Below, piece after piece: positions 1-8,469 of a DNA stretch of 64,000 nt. The position numbers and the translations under genes are program-made. The DNA comes from Brevundimonas sp. (GTDB lineage: Bacteria > Pseudomonadota > Alphaproteobacteria > Caulobacterales > Caulobacteraceae), in contig JAPZRF010000034.1 of NCBI GenBank assembly GCA_027531145.1, positions 1 to 64,000 of the forward strand. Direction: 5' to 3'. The stretch's first letter is position 1; each line of letters opens with the position of its first letter. Under the pieces are notes generated by a model. The model did no database searches. It saw nothing but the letters and a program-made list of their open reading frames with translations, and was not told the origin of the DNA.

Positions 1-1
1 C

Positions 2-109
2 GGCGTCGTCTCCCTCGACGGCCGCGGTGAAACCCAACTGGCCCGCGCCACCGCCGACGGCGTCCGCGAGCCCCTCAACCGTCGCGCCACCGTCGACATC
101 AACTTCTGA
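2..109 (+). CDS. OmpA-family protein, C-terminal fragment
   Basis: The open frame enters from the left edge and ends at TGA, giving the last 35 residues only. The tail contains REPLNRRATVDI, the pattern that closes OmpA-like peptidoglycan-binding domains (usually NRRVEI). That domain anchors outer-membrane proteins or lipoproteins to peptidoglycan. The N-terminal part lies outside the window, so whether this is a beta-barrel OmpA or a Pal-like lipoprotein cannot be said. A strong hairpin follows the stop. Confidence 0.7.
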   Translation, partial: GVVSLDGRGETQLARATADGVREPLNRRATVDINF

Positions 110-117
110 TGACGACT

Positions 118-147
118 GCCCCGGAGCCACCGCGGCTCCGGGGCTTT
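118..147 (+). terminator. Rho-independent terminator of the OmpA-family gene
   Basis: An 11-bp perfect stem (GCCCCGGAGCC / GGCTCCGGGGC) with a 5-nt loop begins 8 nt after the OmpA-family stop and runs into TTT. The T tract is short, as is common in high-G+C genomes. Confidence 0.75.
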
Positions 148-293
148 GCCGCCACAGTCTCTCCCGGTCAACCAGCCCGTCGCGTTTGCGGGGTTGATGC
201 CGCCCGAGTCGTCCGTCTAGGCTCCCTGTTGCGGGGAACGCGTCGGTGCCAGGGGGACCCAGGCGTCGCCGGGTCGCAGGAGTCGGTCTCTAC

Positions 294-1628
294 ATGCTCA
301 CCCGATCGGATTTCAGCCGGGACACGTCGGCCGGCCCGGCCCCGGGCTGGACCGCTCGGCTCGTGCCGTCACAGGCCCCGGACGTCCCGGAAGCGGACAG
401 CGACCTGACCGGTCGCAGCTTCCTCATCGTGACCGCGCCGTTCGGGCGCTTCTCGCGCACCCTCGCGCGCGTCCTGAGGGCGCGCGGGGCCGAGGTGTCG
501 CGGATGATCTTCAACGCCGGCGACCTGTTCGACTGGCGCGACCGGGACCGTATCCCGTTCAACCTGCCCGCCGCCGCCTGGCCAGGACGCCTGCGTCGCC
601 TGGCTGATCGCTACACGGACATCCTCGTCTTTGGTGAGGGCGGGCCCTACAACCAGGGTGTGCTGGTCCAGGCCGAGGCGCTCGACGCCAGGGTGTGGGT
701 GCTCGAGAACGGCTACTTCCGTCCCGACTGGATCACTATCGAGCAGAACGGCGTCAACGCCCGGAGCGGCCTGCCCCGAGCGCCCGCCGGGTACCAGACG
801 CCCATGGCGCCGCCGGAGCCCCGCCACCGGGTCGGCCGCGTCCTGCCACACCATGTGCGCAACATCGTCGTCTATCACCTGCTGCAGATGCTCTGCCGGC
901 CGGGCTGGCGGCACTACTCCCGCCCCTATACGCACCCGGCCCTGTCCCAGGCGCTGGGTCACATCCGCCGCTTCATCCGGCTGAGGTTCGCCTCGCCGGC
1001 CCATGTCGACGCCGACGTACTGGCCGCCAAGGGGCCCTTCTTCCTCGCCTGCCTGCAGCGCGAGGGCGACGTCCAGCTGATCCGCTACTCGCGGTTCGCC
1101 GACAACACCGCCTTCCTGGCCGAGGTGATGTCGAGTTTCGCCCGGTCGGCCCCCGCCGACTGCCGGCTGGTGGTGAAGAATCACCCGCTCGATCCGGGCC
1201 TGATCAACCAGGCCAAGGTGGTTCGCTTCCTGGCCGTCGAACACGGCGTCGAAGCGCGCGTGGACTTCATCGACGGGGGCAACCTGGCGCAGCTGTGCCG
1301 GGCCTCGCGCGGCATGGTCGTCAACAACTCGAGCGCCGCCCTGTCGGCGCTGGGCTTCGGCACGCCGGTCAAGGTGCTGGGCAGCGCCTTTTTCGACTTC
1401 CCCGGCCTGACCGATCCGCAGCCGCTCGATGGTTTCTGGCGGGCGCCGAAGGCGGCGGACGCGAAGCTGTTCCAACGCTTCCGGGCCCATGTGATCGGCC
1501 GGTCCCAGGTCAACGGCAGCTTCCACGATCCGGCGCTGGTTGGCACCACGGCGGAGGGGCTGGCCGAGGTGTTCGCTACCCGGCGCACCACATCGGCCCG
1601 TCTCAAGGTCGTCGCCAAGGGCGGCTGA
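294..1628 (+). CDS. Capsule polysaccharide biosynthesis protein, KpsS/LipB-like
   Basis: This 444-residue protein resembles the Capsule_synth family (KpsS/LipB), cytoplasmic Kdo transferases that build the lipid-linked Kdo primer of capsule. Visible family features are the N-terminal segment SFLIVTAPFGRF, the GEGGPYNQG region, a KNHPLDPG motif in the C-terminal half and the MVVNNSSAALSAL stretch. The track opens 48 nt earlier, but ATG 294 has AGGAG 11 nt upstream and is preferred. It stands alone, with no other capsule genes in view, between an OmpA-family gene and msrA, so the glycan it serves is unknown. The family call is good; the exact sugar transfer is inferred. Confidence 0.75.
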   Translation: MLTRSDFSRDTSAGPAPGWTARLVPSQAPDVPEADSDLTGRSFLIVTAPFGRFSRTLARVLRARGAEVSRMIFNAGDLFDWRDRDRIPFNLPAAAWPGRLRRLADRYTDILVFGEGGPYNQGVLVQAEALDARVWVLENGYFRPDWITIEQNGVNARSGLPRAPAGYQTPMAPPEPRHRVGRVLPHHVRNIVVYHLLQMLCRPGWRHYSRPYTHPALSQALGHIRRFIRLRFASPAHVDADVLAAKGPFFLACLQREGDVQLIRYSRFADNTAFLAEVMSSFARSAPADCRLVVKNHPLDPGLINQAKVVRFLAVEHGVEARVDFIDGGNLAQLCRASRGMVVNNSSAALSALGFGTPVKVLGSAFFDFPGLTDPQPLDGFWRAPKAADAKLFQRFRAHVIGRSQVNGSFHDPALVGTTAEGLAEVFATRRTTSARLKVVAKGG

Positions 1629-1687
1629 AACCTCGACCGGACCGCCGCCGTATCTCCATCGAGGCGTTTCCGGCCAGGGACCAGACC

Positions 1688-2356
1688 ATGACATCGACCT
1701 TCGACAGTTCAGCCGCGGTTTCGGGCCTGTCGCGGCGCCGCCTCGTCCTGGCGCTGGCGCTGACGGCCCTCGCGGCCTGTTCGCCCGGCCAGCCGGAGGC
1801 GGCGCCCCAGGCGGCCGGGCCCGGCGACCGCGACAGCGGCCGACGCGAGACCGCCGTTTTCGCCGGAGGCTGCTTCTGGTCGGTGGAGGCGCACTTCGAG
1901 CGCATCCCCGGCGTGGTCTCCGCCGTGTCGGGCTTCACGGGCGGCCGGACGCGCAACCCGACCTACTACCAGGTGGTGCGGGGCGGTACGGGCCATGTCG
2001 AGGCGGTCGAGGTCACCTTCGACCCGGCGCGGGTCAGTTACCGCCAGCTGGTGGACGGCTTCTGGCGCACCATCGACCCGACCGACCCGGACGGCCAGTT
2101 CTGCGACCGGGGCGCGCCCTACGCCACGGCCGTGTTTGTCACCGCGGCCCAGCGACCGGCCGCCGAGGCATCGCAGCGGGCAGCGCAGGCGGCGCTCGTC
2201 GGGCGACCGTTTGTCACGCCCATGCGCGACGCTGTCCGGTTCTGGCGAGCGGAGGACGAGCACCAGAACTTCGCCCGCCGCAACCCGGTGCGCTACGGCG
2301 GCTACAGCCGCTTCTGCGGGCGAGACGCCCGGTTGCGCGAGGTCTGGGGGCGCTGA
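1688..2356 (+). CDS. msrA: Peptide-methionine (S)-S-oxide reductase MsrA, lipoprotein form
   Basis: The 222-residue protein reduces methionine-S-sulfoxide in oxidised proteins. Residues 1-31 form a lipoprotein signal (SRRRLVLALALTALAAC, predicted lipidation at Cys31), so it should act in the envelope rather than the cytosol. The catalytic Cys is in GGCFWS (Cys62). HVEAVEVTFDP and EDEHQNF are further MsrA hallmarks. The usual QGNDxGxQYRS stretch is replaced by GQFCDRGAPYATA, and the tail carries RFCGRD, so the resolving cysteines may differ from E. coli MsrA. ATG 1688 is chosen because the much longer track frame lacks the signal peptide at its start. It lies 59 nt downstream of the capsule gene. 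Confidence 0.9.
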   Translation: MTSTFDSSAAVSGLSRRRLVLALALTALAACSPGQPEAAPQAAGPGDRDSGRRETAVFAGGCFWSVEAHFERIPGVVSAVSGFTGGRTRNPTYYQVVRGGTGHVEAVEVTFDPARVSYRQLVDGFWRTIDPTDPDGQFCDRGAPYATAVFVTAAQRPAAEASQRAAQAALVGRPFVTPMRDAVRFWRAEDEHQNFARRNPVRYGGYSRFCGRDARLREVWGR

Positions 2357-2405
2357 CTCCCCCCGCGAGCCCGGCAGGGTGTGGCGCATCGGCCACCCCG
2401 GGGCG

Positions 2406-2423
2406 CTGTCACACGACTGTCAT
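2406..2423 (+). promoter_or_regulatory. Pho box (PhoB-binding site) upstream of the TonB receptor
   Basis: CTGTCAC-ACGA-CTGTCAT is two direct CTGTCA(C/T) heptamers with an 11-nt period, an essentially perfect match to the PhoB consensus. It lies 118 nt before the receptor ATG and outside any coding gene. This implies phosphate-starvation induction of the receptor. Confidence 0.75.
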
Positions 2424-2541
2424 CCCATCGTCGTCTCCGCTTCCAACTGCGGGGCTAAGGCGGCGGCATTGCTATCCGTCGCCCTCCGACTGACCGACGA
2501 CCGGTCATGGCTGGCGGCCGGGAACAGGGGATCTGACCGAC

Positions 2542-5500
2542 ATGCTGCGCAAGCTCGCCTACGGGGCCTCGGCCGCCGCCATCATGCTCACGGCCGCCTC
2601 GGCCGTGTACGCCCAGGAAACCACCGCCGCGGTGCGCGGGGAGGTGCTGGATGCGTCCGGCGCGCCGGTGTCCGGCGCCACGGTGACGCTGGTGCACCAG
2701 CCCTCGGGCACGACGACGAACACCGTGACGGGCGCGACCGGCGTGTTCGACGCCCGCGGCCTGCGCGTCGGCGGTCCCTACGTCATCCAGGTGTCGGCGC
2801 CGGGCTTCGGCGGTGAGTCGCTGGACGGCGTGTTCCTGGCGGTCGCCGACACCACCCGCGTGACCATCAATCTGGCCAGCGCCACGGTCGTGGACGAAAT
2901 CGTCGTTATCGGCCTGCGCGACGCCACCCGCGACAACTCCGGTGCCCAGCAGATCCTCGACCGCGAGGACGTCTCCAGCGTCGTGTCGGTCAACCGCGAC
3001 ATCCGCGACCTGGCCCGCCGCAACATCCTGGTGTCGCAGAACACCCGCGGCGACGGCGGCATATCGATCGCCGGCTCCAACCCGCGCACCAACCGCATCA
3101 CCATCGACGGCGTGCAGGCCCAGGACGACTTCGGCCTGAACACCGGCGGCACCCCGACCCGCCGCGGCCCGATCTCGCTGGACGCCATTGAGCAGTTCGC
3201 CGTCACGGCCGTGCCGGTTGACGTCGAGAACGGCGACTTCCAGGGCGGTGCCCTCGACGTGGTCCTGCGCTCCGGCAACAACAACTTCCAGGGCGCGGCC
3301 TTCGTCAACTACCTGAACGACGGCATGGTCGGCGACTCGATCCGCGGTCAGGACATCAACCAGAACATCACCCAGGAGAACTGGGGTGCCTTCTTCTCGG
3401 GCCCGATCATCCCGAACACCCTGTATTTCGCCCTGTCCTACGAGACCTACGAGACCCAGGACGGTACCGACCGCGGTCCGGCCGGCGCCGGCTTCGCCAA
3501 CGAGGTGCGTGGTCTGACCGAAGCGCAGATCACGGCGATCACCGACATCTTCCGCAACGGCTACGCCTCGGACTTCGAGCCGGGTACCATCGCCGCCAGC
3601 AAGCCGATCACGGACGAGAAGTACTCGGCCAAGATCGACTGGAACATCAACGACGATCACCGCCTGTCGCTGACCTACCGCTACGCCAACTCGGGCATCA
3701 TCTCGCGGACCAACCTCGGCCAGACGTCGGCCGGTCTGGACTCGCAGTGGTACCTCAACGGCGAGACCGACGAGTCCTACGCCGCCGAGCTGAACTCGCA
3801 GTGGACCTCGAACTTCAACACCCAGCTGCGCGTCTCGCTGCGCCAGTACGAGCGTCTGCAGGAGCCGCCGTCCGGCCAGGAGTTCGCCGACATCACCGTC
3901 TGCGCCGCGCCGACCAGCGTGAACTCGGGAGGCGATACCCTGACCAGCTGCGGCGCCACCTCGGTCGTTCGGTTCGGTCCGGACCAGTTCCGTCACGCCA
4001 ACTTCCTCGAAACCGAGAACCTGCAGATTCAGGCCAAGGGTGAGTACAGCTTCGGCGACAACCTGCTGAAGTTCGGCTACCAGGGCCAGTTCATCGACAT
4101 CTTCAACATCTTCGTGCCGAACAGCGACGGCACCTACTATTTCGACTCGGTCGCCGACTTCCAGGCCGGCCGCGCCAGCCGCCTGATCTATTCGAACGCC
4201 ATCACGGGCAACGCCAATGACGGCGCGGCGGACTTCGCTTACGCCCTGCACTCGGTGTTCGCCCAGAATGCCCTGCAGCTGACGCCGGACCTGACCCTGA
4301 CGGCCGGCGCCCGCTACGACTGGTACACCAGCGACGACAAGCCGGCGTTTAACCAGCCCTTCCGTGACCGCCGCGGCTTCGACAACCAGACCACCTACGC
4401 CGGGATCGGCATCCTCATGCCGCGCGCCGCGCTGGACTGGCGCGCGAGCGACTGGCTGCGGGTCCGCGCCGGTGCCGGCCTGTTCTCGGGCGGCATCCCG
4501 GACGTGTTCATCTCGAACAGCTTCTCGAACACGGGCGCCATCACCGCCGGCATCCAGATCGAGCGCAACGCGGACGGCACCTTCCGCGAGACGACGGGCA
4601 CTCCGGGCTTCACCCCGGCGATCGGCGCCGCGGCGCTGAACATCAACCGCGCCGATCCGCGCTTTGGCTACGACATCCCGGCCGCCGTCGCCGCCTTCCA
4701 GCAGGGCGCCACGGTCAATCCGACGTCGGAAACCAACGCCCTGATCCCGGGCTTCGACATCCCGTCGGACTGGAAGTACTTCCTGACCGCTACGGTTGAC
4801 CTGCCTGAGAACTGGGCCGGAGGCTTCCTGCCGGAGTACGGTGCCCGCTTCCTCGACAACTGGACGGTCAACTTCGACGCGGTCTTCACCCAGGTGAACG
4901 ATGGCCTCGCCTTCCGCGACTTCCGCGCCAGCCCGCTGGTGGTCAATGGCCAGGTGCAGCGCACGCCGGACGGCCGCATCCGCTACGACGGCATCGGCGG
5001 CACCGCTGCCCAGCGCGCCGCGGCCGGCATCACCTCGGTGAACCCCGGTTCGAACCGTGACATCGTCGCCTTCAACACCAAGGAAGGCGAGGGCTACACG
5101 TTGGCCCTGAGCGCCAACAAGTCGTTCGAGAACGGCCTGGATGTGCTGGTCGGCTACGCCCGCTCGAACATCGAGGACCGCGTGTCGGGGGCCCGCTTCG
5201 CCTCGACCGCCAGCTCGCTGTACGGGACCGGTGCCGCCGGCCTCGACCCCAACGAGGAAGCCTACGGCACCTCGTTCGAGCAGATCCAGAACCGCTGGAA
5301 GGCCGAGTTCAGCTATAGCCGGGAGTTCTTCCCGGAGCTGGAAACGCGCTTCAACCTGTTCGGCGAAATCCGCGACGGCCGTCCGATCAGCTTCGTGATG
5401 AATGACCCGGCGTCGGGCCGCGGCTCGACCTTCGGCGTGAACCGGGCCAACCACCTGTTCTACGTTCCGAACTTCGCGGCCGACCCGAACCCCAACGATC

Positions 5501-5943
5501 TGACGGTCGGTTTCGTCACCTTCGACAGCGCTGCGACCCGCGACAGCGTCCGGGCCTTCGTGGAGCAGTTCGGCCTCGAGCAAGGCACCATCGTCGGCAA
5601 GGGCCAGGGCTCGGATGATCAGCCGGAGATCTACCAGATCGACCTGCAGTTCAGCCAGGAGCTGCCGGCGCCCTTCCTGCCGGGTCGCTTCCGGCTGGTG
5701 GCCGACATCCAGAACGTCGCCAACCTGCTCAACGACGAATGGGGCATCGTGGAAGAGTTCTCGGACACGGTTCGCGTGGTCAGCGCCCAGTGCGCCGACG
5801 CCGCGGGTGTGGCGGCGACCGGCTCCAACCCGGTCTGCGCCGGCTACCGCTACTCGAACTACAACACCTCGGCCAACAACCTGAACCGGAACAACGACCG
5901 GTCGCTGTGGGCCATCCAGGTCGGCCTGCGCTACGAGTTCTAA
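2542..5943 (+). CDS. TonB-dependent receptor with carboxypeptidase-regulatory-like N domain (Oar-like)
   Basis: An outer-membrane barrel of 1133 residues. A signal peptide ends near residue 25 (AASAVYAQ). Residues ~28-120 form a carboxypeptidase-regulatory-like beta-sandwich (AAVRGEVLDASGAPVSGATV, then DARGLRVGGPYVIQV). Next come a plug-like segment with RITIDGVQAQDDFG and many aromatic-terminated beta strands ending in VGLRYEF, a classic C-terminal aromatic signature. The architecture matches Oar-type receptors, which import substrates by TonB-ExbBD energy. The substrate is not readable from sequence, but the upstream Pho box suggests a phosphorus-containing compound. It is transcribed alone and followed by a strong terminator. 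Confidence 0.9.
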   Translation: MLRKLAYGASAAAIMLTAASAVYAQETTAAVRGEVLDASGAPVSGATVTLVHQPSGTTTNTVTGATGVFDARGLRVGGPYVIQVSAPGFGGESLDGVFLAVADTTRVTINLASATVVDEIVVIGLRDATRDNSGAQQILDREDVSSVVSVNRDIRDLARRNILVSQNTRGDGGISIAGSNPRTNRITIDGVQAQDDFGLNTGGTPTRRGPISLDAIEQFAVTAVPVDVENGDFQGGALDVVLRSGNNNFQGAAFVNYLNDGMVGDSIRGQDINQNITQENWGAFFSGPIIPNTLYFALSYETYETQDGTDRGPAGAGFANEVRGLTEAQITAITDIFRNGYASDFEPGTIAASKPITDEKYSAKIDWNINDDHRLSLTYRYANSGIISRTNLGQTSAGLDSQWYLNGETDESYAAELNSQWTSNFNTQLRVSLRQYERLQEPPSGQEFADITVCAAPTSVNSGGDTLTSCGATSVVRFGPDQFRHANFLETENLQIQAKGEYSFGDNLLKFGYQGQFIDIFNIFVPNSDGTYYFDSVADFQAGRASRLIYSNAITGNANDGAADFAYALHSVFAQNALQLTPDLTLTAGARYDWYTSDDKPAFNQPFRDRRGFDNQTTYAGIGILMPRAALDWRASDWLRVRAGAGLFSGGIPDVFISNSFSNTGAITAGIQIERNADGTFRETTGTPGFTPAIGAAALNINRADPRFGYDIPAAVAAFQQGATVNPTSETNALIPGFDIPSDWKYFLTATVDLPENWAGGFLPEYGARFLDNWTVNFDAVFTQVNDGLAFRDFRASPLVVNGQVQRTPDGRIRYDGIGGTAAQRAAAGITSVNPGSNRDIVAFNTKEGEGYTLALSANKSFENGLDVLVGYARSNIEDRVSGARFASTASSLYGTGAAGLDPNEEAYGTSFEQIQNRWKAEFSYSREFFPELETRFNLFGEIRDGRPISFVMNDPASGRGSTFGVNRANHLFYVPNFAADPNPNDLTVGFVTFDSAATRDSVRAFVEQFGLEQGTIVGKGQGSDDQPEIYQIDLQFSQELPAPFLPGRFRLVADIQNVANLLNDEWGIVEEFSDTVRVVSAQCADAAGVAATGSNPVCAGYRYSNYNTSANNLNRNNDRSLWAIQVGLRYEF

Positions 5944-5973
5944 GGCGCGGTCCCGGTCAGGGATTACGGGAAG

Positions 5974-6003
5974 GGGCGGTCCGGCGACGGGCCGCCCTTT
6001 CTC
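5974..6003 (+). terminator. Rho-independent terminator of the TonB receptor gene
   Basis: A 10-bp stem (GGGCGGTCCG / CGGGCCGCCC, one G-T pair) closes on a GCGA tetraloop and is followed by TTTCTCTTTG. It begins 31 nt after the receptor stop codon. Confidence 0.85.
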
Positions 6004-6127
6004 TTTGTCCGCCGCCCTGTCTGGCCCCGTTTTCGCCGGCGACGGTTGAAGCCGGGCCCGGTCGTGGCTATCTGCGCCCGCTTCGTCCTTCGCCCGCGCG
6101 CCCGCGCCCCCGCCCAGGAAGCCGCCC

Positions 6128-7111
6128 ATGACCCTGCCCGTGCCCGCCGAATGGGCTCCGCACCGCGCCATGTGGGTCGGCTGGCCCAGCCATGCCGAGC
6201 TGTGGGAGGACGACCTGGACGCGGCCCGGGCCGAGGTCGAGGCGCTGGTGCGCGCCCTGGCCGGCCCCGGACGGGAGCGGGTCAGGCTGATGGTCGGCGC
6301 TCCGGAAGTGCTGGACGCCGCGCGCGCCCGCTTCGCCGGGGTCGAGGGGATCGAAGTGGTCGACGGCCGCTTCGGCGACATCTGGCTGCGCGACACCGGC
6401 CCGATCTTCGGCGCCGGCTCGGCCTCGGCCGCCGGCTTCCGCTTCAATGGCTGGGGCGGCAAGTACGCCCTTGAGCACGACGACACCGTGGCCGATCAGA
6501 TCGCCGCGGCCTCCGGCGTGCCCCTGACCCGCCACGACGTCATCCTCGAGGGCGGGGCGCTGGACCACGACGGGGAGGGGACGGTGCTGACCACGCGCCA
6601 GTGCCTGCTCAACCGCAACCGCAACCCGGGCTGGACCGAGGCGGCGGCCGAGGCGGCGCTGGCGGCGGCGCTGGGCGCGCACCGGGTGGTCTGGCTCGGC
6701 GACGGCCTGCTCAACGACCACACCGACGGCCATGTCGACAACCTGGCCCGCTTCGTCGGGCCGGGGCTGGTAGCCTGTCCGGTGGCCTGGGGGCGCAAGG
6801 ATCCGAACGCCGAGGTCTATGACGCCTGCGCCCGCGACCTGCTTGCGGCGGGCTTCAGGGTGCTGCGCGTGCCCTCGCCGGGTCTGGTGCTGGACGAGGA
6901 CGAGCGGCCGGTTCCCGCCAGCCACATGAACTTCCTGATCGCCAACGGGGGGGTCATCGTGCCGACCTATGGCGACGACCGCGCCGCCGGGCTGGCGGGC
7001 GAGGCGCTGAAGACCGCCTTCCCCGACCGGGAGATCATCCTTCTGCCCTCGCGCGCCATCCTCACGGGCGGCGGCTCCTTCCACTGCATCAGCCAGCAGG
7101 AGCCGGAATGA
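6128..7111 (+). CDS. aguA: Agmatine deiminase
   Basis: The enzyme hydrolyses agmatine to N-carbamoylputrescine and ammonia, the first step of putrescine synthesis from agmatine. Length (327 residues) is close to the family's usual 340-370. Family motifs are the N-terminal PAEWAPHRAMWVGWP, GDIWLRDTGP, LNDHTDGHVDN, and the C-terminal GGGSFHCISQQEP with catalytic Cys320. It pairs with the amidase gene downstream; a four-helix-bundle gene flanked by inverted repeats has been placed between the two. No arginine decarboxylase is in the window, so the agmatine source is unknown. Confidence 0.93.
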   Translation: MTLPVPAEWAPHRAMWVGWPSHAELWEDDLDAARAEVEALVRALAGPGRERVRLMVGAPEVLDAARARFAGVEGIEVVDGRFGDIWLRDTGPIFGAGSASAAGFRFNGWGGKYALEHDDTVADQIAAASGVPLTRHDVILEGGALDHDGEGTVLTTRQCLLNRNRNPGWTEAAAEAALAAALGAHRVVWLGDGLLNDHTDGHVDNLARFVGPGLVACPVAWGRKDPNAEVYDACARDLLAAGFRVLRVPSPGLVLDEDERPVPASHMNFLIANGGVIVPTYGDDRAAGLAGEALKTAFPDREIILLPSRAILTGGGSFHCISQQEPE

Positions 7112-7513
7112 GTGAAGAGTGCTAGTGAGCAAGGCGTGAGCACGCCAACCAGCCATCGTGATCTCAAGGTCTGGCAGATCGGCGTCGATCTGACGGAGAC
7201 CTTCTATCGGCTGACGGCGACGTGGCCCAAGCACGAGCAATACGGGCTGGTGAACCAGATCAGGCGGGCTGCCGTCTCTGTTCCGGCCAACATCGCGGAG
7301 GGCGCGGGGCGAAGGACGACGGGAGAGTTCCGACATTTCGTCGGCGTAGCGCGCGGCTCGCTGGCGGAACTCGAGACGCTCCTGCTCGTCGCGCACAGGC
7401 TCGGCTACGTCGATCGGCCCACCTACGAGTCCGTCGCGGCCGACCTCTTCGAGTTGGGACGGATGGCGACCGGCCTGCTCAGATCCCTTGGCGATACGCC
7501 GTCCTCAAGCTGA
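7112..7513 (+). CDS. Four-helix-bundle protein, S23/IVP family
   Basis: A 133-residue protein of the family named after the ORF in 23S rRNA intervening sequences, which folds like the Avd protein of diversity-generating retroelements. Family marks are SHRDLKVWQIGVDL, QIRRAAVSVPANIAEGAGR and RGSLAELETLLLVAHRLG. Its biochemical role is unknown; members bind nucleic acid or act as accessory pentamers. GTG 7112 follows the aguA stop directly and makes the first residues come from the left repeat arm. GTG 7136 is an equally possible start, since typical members begin just before the RDL motif. No 23S rRNA is nearby, so this is a stand-alone copy. Confidence 0.85.
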   Translation: MKSASEQGVSTPTSHRDLKVWQIGVDLTETFYRLTATWPKHEQYGLVNQIRRAAVSVPANIAEGAGRRTTGEFRHFVGVARGSLAELETLLLVAHRLGYVDRPTYESVAADLFELGRMATGLLRSLGDTPSSS

Positions 7514-7567
7514 CCTGCTCACTTCTTGCTCACTAGCACTCTGCTCACCAGCACCAGCACTCTTCAC
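7112..7567 (+). mobile_element. Putative palindromic element carrying an S23/IVP gene
   Basis: The four-helix-bundle gene is bracketed by inverted repeats. AGAGTGCTAGTGAGCAA (7116-7132) is exactly matched on the other strand at 7526-7542, and the match extends to 25 of 27 positions (7116-7142 against 7516-7542). A second partial outer copy on the right (CAGCACTCTTCAC) ends at 7567, ten nt before the next ATG. It sits between aguA and aguB, which would otherwise be adjacent partners. A related pair of arms without a gene occurs at 30723-30796. Mobility is inferred; no transposase is seen. Confidence 0.55.
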
Positions 7568-7576
7568 CGGACCCCC

Positions 7577-8446
7577 ATGACCCGAACCGTTTCCGTCGCC
7601 GCGATCCAGACCTCCTACGGGGAGGACATGTCGGCGAACATCAGGAAGACCGTCGAACTGATCCGCGAGGCGGCGGCGAAGGGCGCGCAGGTGATCCTGC
7701 CGTCGGAGCTGTTCCAGGGGCCGTACTTCTGCGTCTCGCAGGAGGAAAAGTGGTTCGGCGCAGCCTATCCGTGGGCGGAGCATCCCTGCGTGACCGCCCT
7801 GCAGCCGGTGGCGGCGGAGCTGGGCGTGGCCATCCCCGTATCGATCTTCGAGCGCGAGGGGCCGCACTACTTCAACTCGCTGGTCATGCTGGACGCGGAC
7901 GGCAAGGCGCTGGGCGTCTACCGCAAGAGCCACATTCCCGACGGGCCGGGCTACCAGGAGAAGTACTATTTCCGGCCCGGCGACACCGGCTTCAAGGTCT
8001 GGTCGACCCGGTTCGGGCGGATCGGCGTCGGCATCTGCTGGGACCAGTGGTACCCGGAGACCGCCCGGGCGATGATGCTGCAGGGGGCCGAGGTGCTGAT
8101 GTACCCGACCGCCATCGGCTCCGAGCCCCATGACAAGGAGCTCGACACCGCCGACCCCTGGCGGCGGGCCATGCAGGGGCACGCCGTGTCGAATGTCGTG
8201 CCGGTGGTCGGGGCCAACCGCATCGGCACGGAGCACGCCACGGCGACGGGCCAGACCTTCTACGGCTCCAGCTTCATCGCCGACCACCGCGGCGATCTGG
8301 TCGAGGCGTTCGGGCGCGACGAGGAGGGGGTGCTGGTGCGCACCTTCGATCTCGAGTTCCTGGATCGCCACCGCGCCGCTTGGGGTTTCTTCCGCGACCG
8401 GCGCACGGACCTCTACGGCGCGCTGACCGCCCCGCGCCCGGCCTGA
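7577..8446 (+). CDS. aguB: N-carbamoylputrescine amidase
   Basis: A nitrilase-superfamily hydrolase that converts N-carbamoylputrescine to putrescine, CO2 and ammonia in the cytosol. The catalytic triad is visible: Glu44 in LPSELFQG, Lys117 in YRKSHIP and Cys154 in VGICWDQWYPE. Length 289 is normal for the family. ATG 7577 is chosen over the 51-nt longer frame, which would translate the repeat arm as low-complexity Thr/Ser. It completes the aguA pathway and, with the decarboxylase and deoxyhypusine-synthase-like enzyme nearby, supplies putrescine for longer polyamines. Confidence 0.93.
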   Translation: MTRTVSVAAIQTSYGEDMSANIRKTVELIREAAAKGAQVILPSELFQGPYFCVSQEEKWFGAAYPWAEHPCVTALQPVAAELGVAIPVSIFEREGPHYFNSLVMLDADGKALGVYRKSHIPDGPGYQEKYYFRPGDTGFKVWSTRFGRIGVGICWDQWYPETARAMMLQGAEVLMYPTAIGSEPHDKELDTADPWRRAMQGHAVSNVVPVVGANRIGTEHATATGQTFYGSSFIADHRGDLVEAFGRDEEGVLVRTFDLEFLDRHRAAWGFFRDRRTDLYGALTAPRPA

Positions 8447-8469
8447 GGTCGGGCCAGCCGGCGGCAGGC

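Noticed and set aside
2455-6486. A 1343-residue minus-strand ORF opposite the TonB receptor
   Set aside because: It mirrors the receptor codon pattern, is rich in Arg/Val/Glu/Gly without any domain, and lacks a plausible start. High G+C makes such antisense frames common.
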